Shown in pieces: positions 34,160 to 42,463 of a stretch of 64,000 nucleotides of DNA. The notes under the pieces are model-generated. The model did not search any database, was not told the DNA's origin, and saw only the letters and a list, made by a program, of their open reading frames with translations. Each line of letters starts with the position of its first letter. The first letter of the stretch is position 1. Both the position numbers and the translations under genes were made by a program. Source of the DNA: an uncultured Rhizobium sp. (GTDB lineage: Bacteria; Pseudomonadota; Alphaproteobacteria; Rhizobiales; Rhizobiaceae); assembly GCA_945952415.1 (NCBI GenBank), contig CAMFIF010000009.1, forward strand, positions 1 to 64,000, given 5' to 3'.

Positions 34160-35602
34160 ATGCCGCTGTCCCCCGCACTGATCGCCCAGTTTTCCGGTCT
34201 TGTCGGGGCGGGCCAGGCGCTGACCGATGTGGAGGCCATCGCCCCCTATCTCACGGAAAATCGCGGGCTCTATCACGGCCATTCGCCGCTGGTGCTGAAG
34301 CCGGGTACGGTGGAGGAGGTGTCCGCCGTGCTGCGCCTTGCCAGCGAGACAGGCACGGCCATCGTTCCCGTTTCCGGCAATACGGGCCTTGTGGGCGGCC
34401 AGACGCCCCGATCCGGCCATGACGATATCGTTCTCTCGCTCGAAAGGCTGAACCGGATCCGCAGCATCGATCCCGTCGGCAACACGATCACCGTGGATGG
34501 CGGTGCCATTCTCGCCGATGTGCAGCGGGCGGCGGAGGAAGCGGACCGGCTCTTTCCGCTCTCGCTGGGCTCGGAGGGCAGCTGCCGGATCGGCGGCAAT
34601 CTCTCCACCAATGCGGGCGGCACGGCGGTGCTTGCCTATGGCAACATGCGCCAGCTCTGCCTCGGGCTCGAAGTCGTTCTGCCCACGGGCGAGATCTGGG
34701 ACGGTCTGCGCAGCCTGAAGAAGGACAATACGGGCTATGACCTGCGTGATCTCTTCATCGGCGCGGAGGGCACGCTCGGCGTGATCACCGGGGCGGTGCT
34801 GAAGCTCTTTCCCCGCCCGCCGGGGCATGAAGTGGCCTTTGCCGGCCTGCCGAGCGTCGATGCGGCGCTGAAGCTCTTCGAGCTCGCAAGCAGCATCTGC
34901 GCCGGCGCGCTCACCGGCTTCGAGCTGATGCCGCGGCTCGGCGTGGACTTCACCAGCCGCCACATTCCCGGCGTGCGCGATCCTCTCCCCTCGCCCCACC
35001 CCTGGTATGCGCTGATCGACATTTCCACCACCGACAGCGCCGAGACCGCCGGCCGCATGATCCATGCGGTCCTGGAACAGGGCTATGAGGCGGGGCTGAT
35101 CGAAAATGCGGTGATTGCGGCAAGCGGCGAGCAGCGCAAGGCGCTGTGGCACATGCGCGAAAGCATGTCGCCGGCGCAGAAGCCGGAGGGCGGTTCGATC
35201 AAGCACGATGTTTCCGTGCCCGTGGCGCGCATTCCGGCCTTCATGGCGGAGGCGGAAAAGGCGGTGCTGGCGGCCATGCCGGGGGCGCGCATCTGCGCCT
35301 TCGGCCATATGGGCGACGGCAATATCCACTACAACATTTCCCAGCCCGTGGGGGCCGATACGGCCGCATTCCTTGCCCGCTGGAAGGAGATGAACCGCAT
35401 CGTCCATGGCATCGTCCTGTCGCATAACGGCTCGATTTCCGCCGAACACGGCATCGGCCAGCTGAAGCGAGACGAGCTTGCCGCCATCCGCTCGCCCATC
35501 GAGATGGAGTTGATGCGGCGGATCAAGACGGCCTTCGATCCCGCGGGCATCATGAATCCCGGCAAGGTGCTGGCCGCCCGGGAGGCGCCGTCCCATGGCT
35601 GA
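34160..35602 (+). CDS. FAD-linked oxidoreductase (D-2-hydroxyacid dehydrogenase type)
   Basis: A 480-residue FAD-binding-4/FAD-oxidase-C protein, the family of D-lactate, glycolate and D-2-hydroxyglutarate dehydrogenases. The PCMH FAD domain shows PVSGNTGLVGGQTPRSG, the SLGSEGSCRIGGNLSTNAGG loop and the IGAEGTLGVITGAVLKL segment. The C-terminal half has FGHMGDGNIHYN, whose His residues bind the divalent metal and substrate carboxylate, and SAEHGIGQLKRDEL. It resembles the D2HGDH branch most. The ATG at 34160 follows AAAGGCC. Its stop lies within the modE start region, with an eight-base overlap, so they may be co-transcribed. Confidence 0.9.
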   Translation: MPLSPALIAQFSGLVGAGQALTDVEAIAPYLTENRGLYHGHSPLVLKPGTVEEVSAVLRLASETGTAIVPVSGNTGLVGGQTPRSGHDDIVLSLERLNRIRSIDPVGNTITVDGGAILADVQRAAEEADRLFPLSLGSEGSCRIGGNLSTNAGGTAVLAYGNMRQLCLGLEVVLPTGEIWDGLRSLKKDNTGYDLRDLFIGAEGTLGVITGAVLKLFPRPPGHEVAFAGLPSVDAALKLFELASSICAGALTGFELMPRLGVDFTSRHIPGVRDPLPSPHPWYALIDISTTDSAETAGRMIHAVLEQGYEAGLIENAVIAASGEQRKALWHMRESMSPAQKPEGGSIKHDVSVPVARIPAFMAEAEKAVLAAMPGARICAFGHMGDGNIHYNISQPVGADTAAFLARWKEMNRIVHGIVLSHNGSISAEHGIGQLKRDELAAIRSPIEMELMRRIKTAFDPAGIMNPGKVLAAREAPSHG

Positions 35603-35987
35603 CCTGCCCCGGCTGACGCTGCGCATCGATTTCGAAAACGGCATCCGGCTCGGTCCCGGCAAGGTGGATCTTTTGGCCGGCATCGAGACCCATGGTTCGA
35701 TCCGCGCCGCCGGGGCGGCCATGGGCATGAGCTATCGGCGTGCCTGGCTGCTGGCCGACGAGATCAACCGCATGTTCCGCGAGCCCTCCGTCTTCACCCG
35801 CCATGGCGGCAAGGCGGGCGGGGGTGCCGGGCTGACGCCCTTCGGAACCGCACTTCTTGCGCGCTGCCGCCAGATGGAGGCGCGGGCGCGGGCGGCCCTT
35901 GCCGAGGATCTCGCCGCGCTCGAAGCGGAGCGGGACCCGGCCTTTCAGCCGGCCGCGAAGACCGAGGATGATCAGGCCTCGCGGTAA
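35595..35987 (+). CDS. modE: ModE-type regulator without TOBE domains
   Basis: A 130-residue protein corresponding to the N-terminal winged-helix of ModE, with the LysR-like helix IETHGSIRAAGAAMGMSYRRAWLL and the HGGKAGGGAGLTPFG wing. Full-length ModE (about 260 residues) has two C-terminal molybdate-binding TOBE domains; these are missing and no stretch downstream restores them. It either senses molybdate another way, responds through a partner, or is constitutively active. It converges on modABC, whose promoter holds a clear Mo-box at 38564-38589. Its last 16 bases overlap the end of modC. Confidence 0.85.
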   Translation: MADLPRLTLRIDFENGIRLGPGKVDLLAGIETHGSIRAAGAAMGMSYRRAWLLADEINRMFREPSVFTRHGGKAGGGAGLTPFGTALLARCRQMEARARAALAEDLAALEAERDPAFQPAAKTEDDQASR

Positions 35988-37054
35988 AGGCTTTCGGGGG
36001 CGATGGCGAGCGCCTTGAAGAGGACGTCGACGGCCTTTCCCTCCTCCAGCGCCAGCGCCCGGGCGGAGCGCCGGGTGACGCTGGCGAGAACCGGAATGCC
36101 GCTGCAATCGACCGTGACATCGATGGCGGTTTCCCGTTCCGTGAGGGCCGCGACCCGGCCGGAGAGGCGGTTGAGCGTCGAAAGGCCCTCCGACCTGCCG
36201 GTGGCGAGGATGATTTCCGTGGCAGGGATGTGAACGCGAAGCGCGGTGCCGGGCGGCACATCCACCTGCCTGAGATAGAGCGTGCCCGCCACCGATTGGG
36301 CGACGGTGAGCCCGTCATCGGCAAGCGTGCCGGTGACAGTGGCGCTGAGAAAAGTTCCGAGCGCCTCGCCATCGGCGATCACCGGCTGGACATCGAGCCC
36401 GGCCGGGGCGCGGCCGGCAATCCTGCCCCGGTCCAGGGTGATCACCCGCGTGGCGAGCCGCGCGATTTCCGCAACCGAATGCGATACATAAAGGATCGGA
36501 ATACCCTCCACATCGCGGATGCGTTCGAGATCCGGCAGGATCTCCGCCTTGATCGCCTGATCAAGCGCAGACAGCGGCTCGTCCATCAGAAGCAGGCGGG
36601 GCCTCGCCATCAGCGCGCGACCGAGCGCGACGCGCTGCTTCTCGCCGCCCGAGAGGGTTGCCGGCCGGCGTGCGAGAAGCGGCGTGATTTTCAGGAGCGC
36701 TGCGATACGGGCCCGGTTTTCCAGATGGTCGCGCCTCGCCTCGGGCAGGAAGCGGGTGGCATAATCGAGGTTTTCGGCGATGGTGAGGTGCGGAAAGAGC
36801 CGGCCTTCCTGAAAGACATAGCCGATGCGCCTGGTGTGTGCGGGGCGGTGGAGGCCGGCGGAAGTATCCGTCCAGACCGTGTCGCCGAAGCGGACGAAGC
36901 CTTCCTGCGGCCGGGCAAGGCCGGCGACGATCTCGATGATGCTGGTCTTGCCGGAGCCGGAGGGGCCGAAGAGCGCGGTGAGCCCGCTGCCCGCCGAAAA
37001 GTCCACATCGAGGGTAAAGTCACCCCTCCGGTCGCGGATCCTCACTTCAAGCAT
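35972..37054 (-). CDS. modC: Molybdate ABC transporter ATPase
   Basis: A 360-residue ATP-binding subunit with Walker A GPSGSGKTS, signature LSGGEKQRVALGRAL, Walker B LLLMDEP and the switch His in VSHSVAEI. The C-terminal third (about 285-355) is a MOP/TOBE-like domain, RLSGRVAALTERETAIDVTVDCSG, which binds molybdate in ModC. It powers high-affinity molybdate uptake with ModA and ModB. The ATG at 37054 overlaps the end of modB by eight bases, so the start upstream of that is unlikely. Confidence 0.94.
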   Translation of the reverse strand: MLEVRIRDRRGDFTLDVDFSAGSGLTALFGPSGSGKTSIIEIVAGLARPQEGFVRFGDTVWTDTSAGLHRPAHTRRIGYVFQEGRLFPHLTIAENLDYATRFLPEARRDHLENRARIAALLKITPLLARRPATLSGGEKQRVALGRALMARPRLLLMDEPLSALDQAIKAEILPDLERIRDVEGIPILYVSHSVAEIARLATRVITLDRGRIAGRAPAGLDVQPVIADGEALGTFLSATVTGTLADDGLTVAQSVAGTLYLRQVDVPPGTALRVHIPATEIILATGRSEGLSTLNRLSGRVAALTERETAIDVTVDCSGIPVLASVTRRSARALALEEGKAVDVLFKALAIAPESLYREA

Positions 37055-37742
37055 GGGGGGCCCCGGCGCGATCTCCCACCCGGCGCGCCAGCCATTCGGA
37101 GGCAGCAAGGGCGAAAAGCGACAGAAGGATCGACACGACGGTCAGCCGCAGGGCCGCCGCGTCGCCCTCCGGCACCTGGGTATAGCTGTAGATGAGGGCG
37201 GCGATGGTCTGGGTTTCGCCGGGTATGTTGGAGACGAAGGTGATGGTGGCGCCGAATTCGCCCAGCGCCTTGGCAAAGGCCAGAATGGCACCGGCGACGA
37301 TGCCGGGCAGCGAGAGCGGCAGGGTGACCGTCAGGAACACGCTTGCGGGCGGCGCGCCGAGGCTGGTGGCGGCAGCTTCGAGCTTGCGGTCCACCGCCTC
37401 CATGGAAAGCCTGATCGCCCGGACCATCAGGGGAAAACCCATGATGCCGGCGGCAAGCGCCGCGCCCGTCCAGCGAAAGGAAAAGACGAGGCCGAGGCTT
37501 TCGAGAAAGGGGCCGAGCGCGCCCTTTCGCCCGAAGGTGACGAGCAGCAGATAGCCGGTAACGACGGGCGGCAGGATGAGCGGCAGATGGACGAGCCCGT
37601 TCAGCAGCGTCTTGCCGGGGAAGCTGCGGCGGGCGAGCAGCCAGGCGATGGCGATGCCCGGCGGCAGGGAGAAGAGGACCGCCACCCCCGCCACCTTGAG
37701 GCTGAGGGTGATGGCCACCCAGTCTTCGCTCGTCAGATCCAT
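37047..37742 (-). CDS. modB: Molybdate ABC transporter permease
   Basis: A 231-residue inner-membrane permease with five to six predicted helices and the coupling motif EAATSLGAPPASVFLTVTLP in the cytoplasmic loop that docks on ModC. It lies between modA and modC on the same strand: 15 bases from modA and overlapping modC. The order and length match the standard molybdate transporter. Confidence 0.94.
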   Translation of the reverse strand: MDLTSEDWVAITLSLKVAGVAVLFSLPPGIAIAWLLARRSFPGKTLLNGLVHLPLILPPVVTGYLLLVTFGRKGALGPFLESLGLVFSFRWTGAALAAGIMGFPLMVRAIRLSMEAVDRKLEAAATSLGAPPASVFLTVTLPLSLPGIVAGAILAFAKALGEFGATITFVSNIPGETQTIAALIYSYTQVPEGDAAALRLTVVSILLSLFALAASEWLARRVGDRAGAPHA

Positions 37743-37757
37743 GAACCCCTTGCGTTC

Positions 37758-38546
37758 CTATTGGCCGAGCAGGATGAAGCCTGCCTTTTCAAAGGCTTCC
37801 CTTGCCTTCGGCGCGCCGAGATAGGCAAGGAAGGCCGCCGGTCCCTGCCCCCTGGCCGTTTTGGTGAGGGCGGCAGGATAGACAATCGGATCATGGCTGT
37901 CTTCCGGGAAAATGCCGAGCTGCTTCACGCTCCTGTCCGCCTTCGCATCAGTTTCGTAGACGATGCCGAGCGGGGCTTCGCCGCGGGAAACGAGGGTGAG
38001 CGCGGCGCGCACATTTTCTGCCTCGGCCAGCCGATCCTTGACGCTGTCCCACATCTTCAGCCGCTCCAGCGCCTGTTTCGCGTAGATCCCGGCGGGCACG
38101 CTGGCGGTAAGGCCGACGGCAAGCCGCCCCCCGGCGCCCAGCGCGGCGGCGAGATCCGCGCCTTCATGGAGATCGAGCGCCGGCGCATCCGGGCCGCCGA
38201 CGAGGACCAGCCGGTTGCCGAGCAGATCCTTCACCGTGTCCTTCTGCACCAGATCCTTGTCTTCGAGATAGGTCATCCATTTGCGATCTGCGGAGAGAAA
38301 AAGATCCGCCGGCGCGCCCTGCTCCACCTGCTTGGCAAGCGCCGAAGAGGCAGCGAAGGAGAGCGTCACCTCCCCGCCCGTTTCCGCCTTGTAGGTTGCG
38401 GCAATGCCGGTCAGCACATCCTTGAGGCTGGCGGCGGCAAAGACGGTGACCGGCGCTTCGGCCGCGCCGGCCGGCGCAGCTCCGTGAAGGGCGACGGCGA
38501 GACCAAGCGCGACGAACGCACGGCGGGACAGACGGGACAGGAACAT
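37758..38546 (-). CDS. modA: Molybdate-binding periplasmic protein
   Basis: A 262-residue substrate-binding protein. The N terminus SRRAFVALGLAVALHGAAPAGAAEA is a signal peptide with a twin-arginine-like start. The mature domain shows FAAASLKDV, SFAASSALAKQVEQGAPADLFLSAD and GIVYETDAKA, the conserved residues that hold MoO4 or WO4. GGAGG lies about 7 bases before the ATG. The Mo-box of the operon is 18 bases upstream of the start, so expression should rise when molybdate is scarce. Confidence 0.95.
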   Translation of the reverse strand: MFLSRLSRRAFVALGLAVALHGAAPAGAAEAPVTVFAAASLKDVLTGIAATYKAETGGEVTLSFAASSALAKQVEQGAPADLFLSADRKWMTYLEDKDLVQKDTVKDLLGNRLVLVGGPDAPALDLHEGADLAAALGAGGRLAVGLTASVPAGIYAKQALERLKMWDSVKDRLAEAENVRAALTLVSRGEAPLGIVYETDAKADRSVKQLGIFPEDSHDPIVYPAALTKTARGQGPAAFLAYLGAPKAREAFEKAGFILLGQ

Positions 38547-38563
38547 CAGGAACCTCCGGGGAA

Positions 38564-38589
38564 TCGATATATCTCAACGGATATATCGA
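38564..38589 (-). promoter_or_regulatory. ModE operator (Mo-box) of modABC
   Basis: A perfect inverted repeat TCGATATATC-N6-GATATATCGA, which fits the E. coli ModE consensus (ATCG-TATATA arms separated by six bases). It lies just upstream of the modA ribosome site, where ModE-molybdate would block transcription. Confidence 0.9.
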
Positions 38590-38729
38590 AGCGAAGCCCT
38601 GCGCAAGAGACCCCTTGCCTGCCGGCTGGGGAGGCGGATGCGCGCTGCGGCCAAATGGCCCATGGACCGGGGGTGCCTGCCGGGGATTAGAGTGTTGCCG
38701 TTCCCTAATGGCCCAATGGAGGCTCTCCC

Positions 38730-39209
38730 ATGGAAACACTCGGCCCGCGGGCAGAGCTCGACTATTTCGACGAGCGATCGATCGACCTTCCCGTTCCCAT
38801 GGCGCCGCTCGAAGCCTGGAACAGGATGCTCAGCGAACCGCTGCCTCTTCTTAGGCTCGCCTTCCGGATCCGGGACGCCATTTCCGCGCGATTTGGAGTG
38901 AAGAGGATCGGCGGTTTCTCCTCCCGGCAGAGAACCGAGGTCAAGGCGGGAGACATGCTGGACTTTTTTCTGGTCGAGCATGCCGATCCCGAGCTTCTGG
39001 TGCTCACCGAACGCGACCGGCATCTGGATGTGATGACGTCCATTTCCACCCGGCAAAACCGGCTGACCATCACTTCATCGGTGATTACCCATAATGGTTT
39101 CGGCCGCGCCTACATGATCCCCGTAGGCATCGCCCACCGGATCATCGTCAACCGCATGCTGGGAAGACTGAAGCGGACGCTTGAAAGGCAGTTCGGCCCG
39201 GCGCGCTGA
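38730..39209 (+). CDS. DUF2867-family protein
   Basis: A 159-residue soluble protein that I assign to DUF2867 on the pattern AWNRMLSEPLPLLRLAFRIRDAISARFG and the later VKAGDMLDFFLVEHADPELLVLTERDRHLDV. The function is unknown. The ATG at 38730 follows GGAGG, a good ribosome site. It diverges from modA across 183 bases containing the Mo-box, so the two promoters may share regulation. A GC-rich hairpin follows its stop. Confidence 0.8.
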   Translation: METLGPRAELDYFDERSIDLPVPMAPLEAWNRMLSEPLPLLRLAFRIRDAISARFGVKRIGGFSSRQRTEVKAGDMLDFFLVEHADPELLVLTERDRHLDVMTSISTRQNRLTITSSVITHNGFGRAYMIPVGIAHRIIVNRMLGRLKRTLERQFGPAR

Positions 39210-39239
39210 AGCCCATAGGCCTGCCGGCAGCCGGACTTT

Positions 39240-39261
39240 GCCCGGGCGGAAAGGCCCGGGC
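39240..39261. other. GC-rich hairpin between convergent genes
   Basis: GCCCGGGC (39240-39247) pairs with GCCCGGGC (39254-39261) around six bases. No T run follows on either strand, so it may be a weak terminator, possibly rho-assisted, between the DUF2867 and DUF1217 genes. Confidence 0.5.
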
Positions 39262-39290
39262 CTTGTGCAACAGGCGCTTTATTCTTGCCA

Positions 39291-41498
39291 TTACCGCGCG
39301 CCGCGGAGCTGGCTGATCGTGTAGAGCGTATCGGCGCTGATATTGCCATTGCCCGAGAGCACCGAGGTGGCGCCGCTGGCGTTGCTGACCGTGTCATACA
39401 TCACGGCGAAACGCTGGACGAGCTTCTTGACCTTTTCCGGGTCCTTCAGGTCGTTCATGTTGATCTTCTTTTCCACGATGGCCTTCTGCTGCTCCACCTT
39501 CATGTTGGAAAAGCCATCCGGCATGCTGAAGGTGGTCTTGAAGACTTCGAGCAGCGCCTTGTCGCCGATGATGTCATAGGGCGAGGTGATCGTCTGTGCC
39601 TTGCGCTCGAAGTAAAGCGCCAGGCGCACACCCGGATTTTCCTCGCCCTGGCGGGTTTCCAGCTCGTTCTGCAGGAAGCCATCCAGAATCTGCTGGGCAT
39701 GGCCGCGGTCCTGGATCGAGGAGCCCTGGTTCTGGATGAGATTGCCCTTGCCGTCGAAGTTGAAGGAGGCCACGATCTGGCGCAGGCGCCGGTCTGTCTG
39801 GGTGTTGGCGAAACTCTTCGGATCGGTAAGATCCGACTTGAAGAGCTTGCGCACGGTATCGTCGCTCACCGACTTCGGATTGATGCCGGCGGCAACCAGG
39901 GTGAAATCGACCAGGCGGCGGTTCTTCAGCAGGTCGTCCACCGTCTTCAGCTTCGGCACCTGCTCCTGGTAATATTTGGACTCGTCATTGGCCTTGGTCT
40001 TGGCCGTATCCAGTTCCGGCGACTTGAGGAAGCGCGTCTTCTGGATGATGTAGTTCTTGGCGGTTTCCTGAATCGTAGCCTGGCTCTGCGCCATGCGCGG
40101 CGCTGCGACCGCGCCCTTGCTGTCGAAGTTGAAATCCTGCGCCATCTTGAGAAGGCGCGGATCGCCGTTGCGGTTCACGAAGCTCTTCGGATCGGAGAGA
40201 TCGCTCGTCAGCGCCTGGCGGATGTCTGCATTGATGAACTCGCCCTGCTTGATGCCGAAGGCCGTCAGCATGGTCTTCAATAGCGTGGCGTTGCTGCTCT
40301 TGAAGAGATCGTCCACGTTCTTGATCGCGTTGATATTGTTCTTGTAGCCGGTTTTCAGCGTGTTCTGGGTGGCTTCGTCGAGATCGTCATAATGGGCGTT
40401 GTAGCCGTTCAGGAAGGTGTTTTCCTGGGTGCTGGTCTGGGCCGTACCGGCGGCGGCCTGGCCGCTGGTATTGAAGCTGAACAGACCGGCAATGCTGCGA
40501 TACTTTGCCTTGACGGTTTCGCTCGACTGGGTGTTCACATAGCTGTTCGGATCGTTGAGATCGCTGGTGACGATGTTTTCGAAAGCGGCCTTGGTGAAGG
40601 TGACGTCGAGCTGCAGGGCGGTCTTGATCATGTCCCACATGCGGGAATCGCCGGTGACATCGGAAACCTGCGTGGCAGCCTTGATCTTCGTATCCCAATA
40701 GAGCCGGTTGACGGCGGCGGCCGAGGGCGTCTTGTGCGAGGGCACCGTCAGCACATAATTCTCGACCAGACCGGCGGTCTGCTGGGCGGTCTGCACGCCC
40801 GCCGCCTTCACCGTGCCATCGGTGTTGAAGTTGAAGGCATTGGCGAGATTGAGCGCCCGCGTCTTCGCAGTCTGCTCGGCGGTGGTGCCGTTCGGCAGCT
40901 GGTTGACGTAGCTTGAGGGATTGCTCACATCGCTGGTGAGAATGTTGCGGACGTGCGAATAGGAATAGCGGTCGGGATCGAAGCCGAAGTTCTTCAGCAC
41001 ATAATTGCGCACCCGCTCATTGCTGAGCATCTGGTCCACATTCTGAAAGGTGTTGATCATCGCCTGGAAATAGCGCGTGTCGTCGGCCACCTGATTGTTT
41101 TCATTCACGATCGACTGATCGTAGAGATCGAGCACGTCGTCGCGCTGGGCCTGGGTCTGCACCGCGGTTGCCGCGCCGCCGAAATTGAAGGCAAGTGCGA
41201 ACTTGCGGTAACGGTCGTCGGTCAGCTTGTTGGCGAAGCTGTTGCTGTCGGAAAGGTCGCTTTCCAGAACCTTCTTCATGAAGCCCTTGGCATAGATCAT
41301 GTCGTCCATGCCGTAGGATTTCATCGCAAACTGGTACAGGCGATCATTGGCAAGGAATTCCTTCACCGTTGTGATCTTGCCGATGTTTGCCTTGTAGTAA
41401 TCGGTCTCGCGTTGAACCTGCTTGTCCGCGGAAATGCGCGACAGCGTCTTCGTCATATCTTTCTTAATAAGGTTGAGATTGATCAGCGTCAGACTCAT
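39291..41498 (-). CDS. Five-repeat DUF1217 protein (flagellum-linked family)
   Basis: A 735-residue protein made of about five DUF1217 repeats. Each has a motif of the form sDLsDPxSfaN at about residues 80, 189, 313, 433 and 556, followed about 20 residues later by AFNFxxxG. The repeat spacing is 109-124 residues. DUF1217 genes are typically found in rhizobial flagellar/motility clusters, but no other flagellar gene is in this window. There is no signal peptide. The ATG at 41498 gives MSLTLINLNLI and follows an A/T-rich region. Most relatives I recall carry fewer repeats. It may be exported through the flagellar system or act in the cytoplasm; that is inference. Confidence 0.85.
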   Translation of the reverse strand: MSLTLINLNLIKKDMTKTLSRISADKQVQRETDYYKANIGKITTVKEFLANDRLYQFAMKSYGMDDMIYAKGFMKKVLESDLSDSNSFANKLTDDRYRKFALAFNFGGAATAVQTQAQRDDVLDLYDQSIVNENNQVADDTRYFQAMINTFQNVDQMLSNERVRNYVLKNFGFDPDRYSYSHVRNILTSDVSNPSSYVNQLPNGTTAEQTAKTRALNLANAFNFNTDGTVKAAGVQTAQQTAGLVENYVLTVPSHKTPSAAAVNRLYWDTKIKAATQVSDVTGDSRMWDMIKTALQLDVTFTKAAFENIVTSDLNDPNSYVNTQSSETVKAKYRSIAGLFSFNTSGQAAAGTAQTSTQENTFLNGYNAHYDDLDEATQNTLKTGYKNNINAIKNVDDLFKSSNATLLKTMLTAFGIKQGEFINADIRQALTSDLSDPKSFVNRNGDPRLLKMAQDFNFDSKGAVAAPRMAQSQATIQETAKNYIIQKTRFLKSPELDTAKTKANDESKYYQEQVPKLKTVDDLLKNRRLVDFTLVAAGINPKSVSDDTVRKLFKSDLTDPKSFANTQTDRRLRQIVASFNFDGKGNLIQNQGSSIQDRGHAQQILDGFLQNELETRQGEENPGVRLALYFERKAQTITSPYDIIGDKALLEVFKTTFSMPDGFSNMKVEQQKAIVEKKINMNDLKDPEKVKKLVQRFAVMYDTVSNASGATSVLSGNGNISADTLYTISQLRGAR

Positions 41499-41818
41499 CG
41501 CAGTCGCCTTTGCGGGAAAAGTTATGGACCAAATGACAGCATTCTGGCCGAACCGCCTTGCACCAGGCTTTCGGAAGTGTGGCAGCATTTCTTTAACAAC
41601 CTGTTAGGAAACGGCACGCGCGCGGGGCGCGGCCGCTTCATAGATCGTCAACCCTGCCATGATTGGTTTTGATAACCATCAGAAACTGCAAAGTTTTTTT
41701 AACCGCGAATTTTAAGCGCCCGGGAAAGGCCGCCCGCTATGGTGAGGGCATCAGAGGACGGAAAACGTCCCGGAGAAGACCGGAAACCGGCTCTCAGGTA
41801 AAACAAGGGAAATGCGCA
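41499..41818. other. Intergenic region between divergent genes
   Basis: A 320-base stretch carrying the promoters of the DUF1217 and DUF6101 genes. It contains a short dyad TAACA-ACC-TGTTA (41594-41606) and an A/T-rich tract near 41690-41715. No RNA gene is recognised. Confidence 0.4.
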
Positions 41819-42385
41819 ATGACGAACTCGGTTATGAAGCCGCGCTGGGCTGGAGCTGCGCTCCGGCTTGACCCGGCCCGGATCCCCCAACAGCTGAACC
41901 TCGCCATGCAGGGCGCTGCCGGCGACGTTTCGATCACCATCGATGCGCGCGGTGCCATTCTCAAGAGAATTCTGCCCGGCAGCGGCCTGCCGCTCTCCAT
42001 CGCCCTCCCGGCCCGTGCCTTCCAGGGCGTGGCGGCCCGGGCGATCGACCATGGCGATGGCGGCGTGACCGTCACGCTCGAACTCCATCACGAAGATCCG
42101 GAACTCTGCATTCCGCTGCTGGTCGCGCATGATCTCTGCGATATCGCCGCCGACTGGCGCAGCTGGTCGGATGCCTTCCGCATCCCGATGCTGATGGTCG
42201 AGGCCGATGGCGTTGCCCGGCCGCTCGAAGAGCATATCGGCGATGTGCGCGCCAAGCCCGCAAAGCCGCGCCGCCGCCATTCCTATTTCGCCGAACGCCG
42301 CCCGCGCTTCCTGGTGCGGCGCACGACGGGCAATCTCGGGCTGATGATGAAGATCAACGGCCGCGAGATCATCGCCCGGTCCTGA
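41819..42385 (+). CDS. DUF6101-family protein
   Basis: A 188-residue protein that resembles the rhizobial DUF6101 family as I remember it. The block SGLPLSIALPARAFQGVAARA, the middle VPLLVAHDLxDIAADWRSW and the basic C terminus (RRHSYFAERRPRFLVRR, ending in IIARS) are characteristic. Length is normal for the family. No enzymatic motif is visible and the function is unknown. The ATG at 41819 follows AAGGGAAAT. A strong terminator comes after its stop. Confidence 0.8.
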   Translation: MTNSVMKPRWAGAALRLDPARIPQQLNLAMQGAAGDVSITIDARGAILKRILPGSGLPLSIALPARAFQGVAARAIDHGDGGVTVTLELHHEDPELCIPLLVAHDLCDIAADWRSWSDAFRIPMLMVEADGVARPLEEHIGDVRAKPAKPRRRHSYFAERRPRFLVRRTTGNLGLMMKINGREIIARS

Positions 42386-42411
42386 TCTGCCTTTCTTTCC
42401 CCGCAGGCCGG

Positions 42412-42442
42412 AAAAGCCAGTCCCGAAAGGGGCTGGCTTTTT
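42412..42442 (+). terminator. Terminator after the DUF6101 gene
   Basis: A 12-13-bp stem (AAAAGCCAGTCCC against GGGGCTGGCTTTT) closes on a GAAA tetraloop and runs into TTTTT. It is an excellent plus-strand rho-independent terminator and may also end ubiA on the other strand. Confidence 0.9.
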
Positions 42443-42463
42443 CGTATTCCCATGCCTGCCCGC

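Noticed and set aside
32419..35728. Two long minus-strand frames over the hypothetical, Sua5 and FAD oxidase genes
   Set aside because: They cover several unrelated genes on the other strand and have no recognisable domain.
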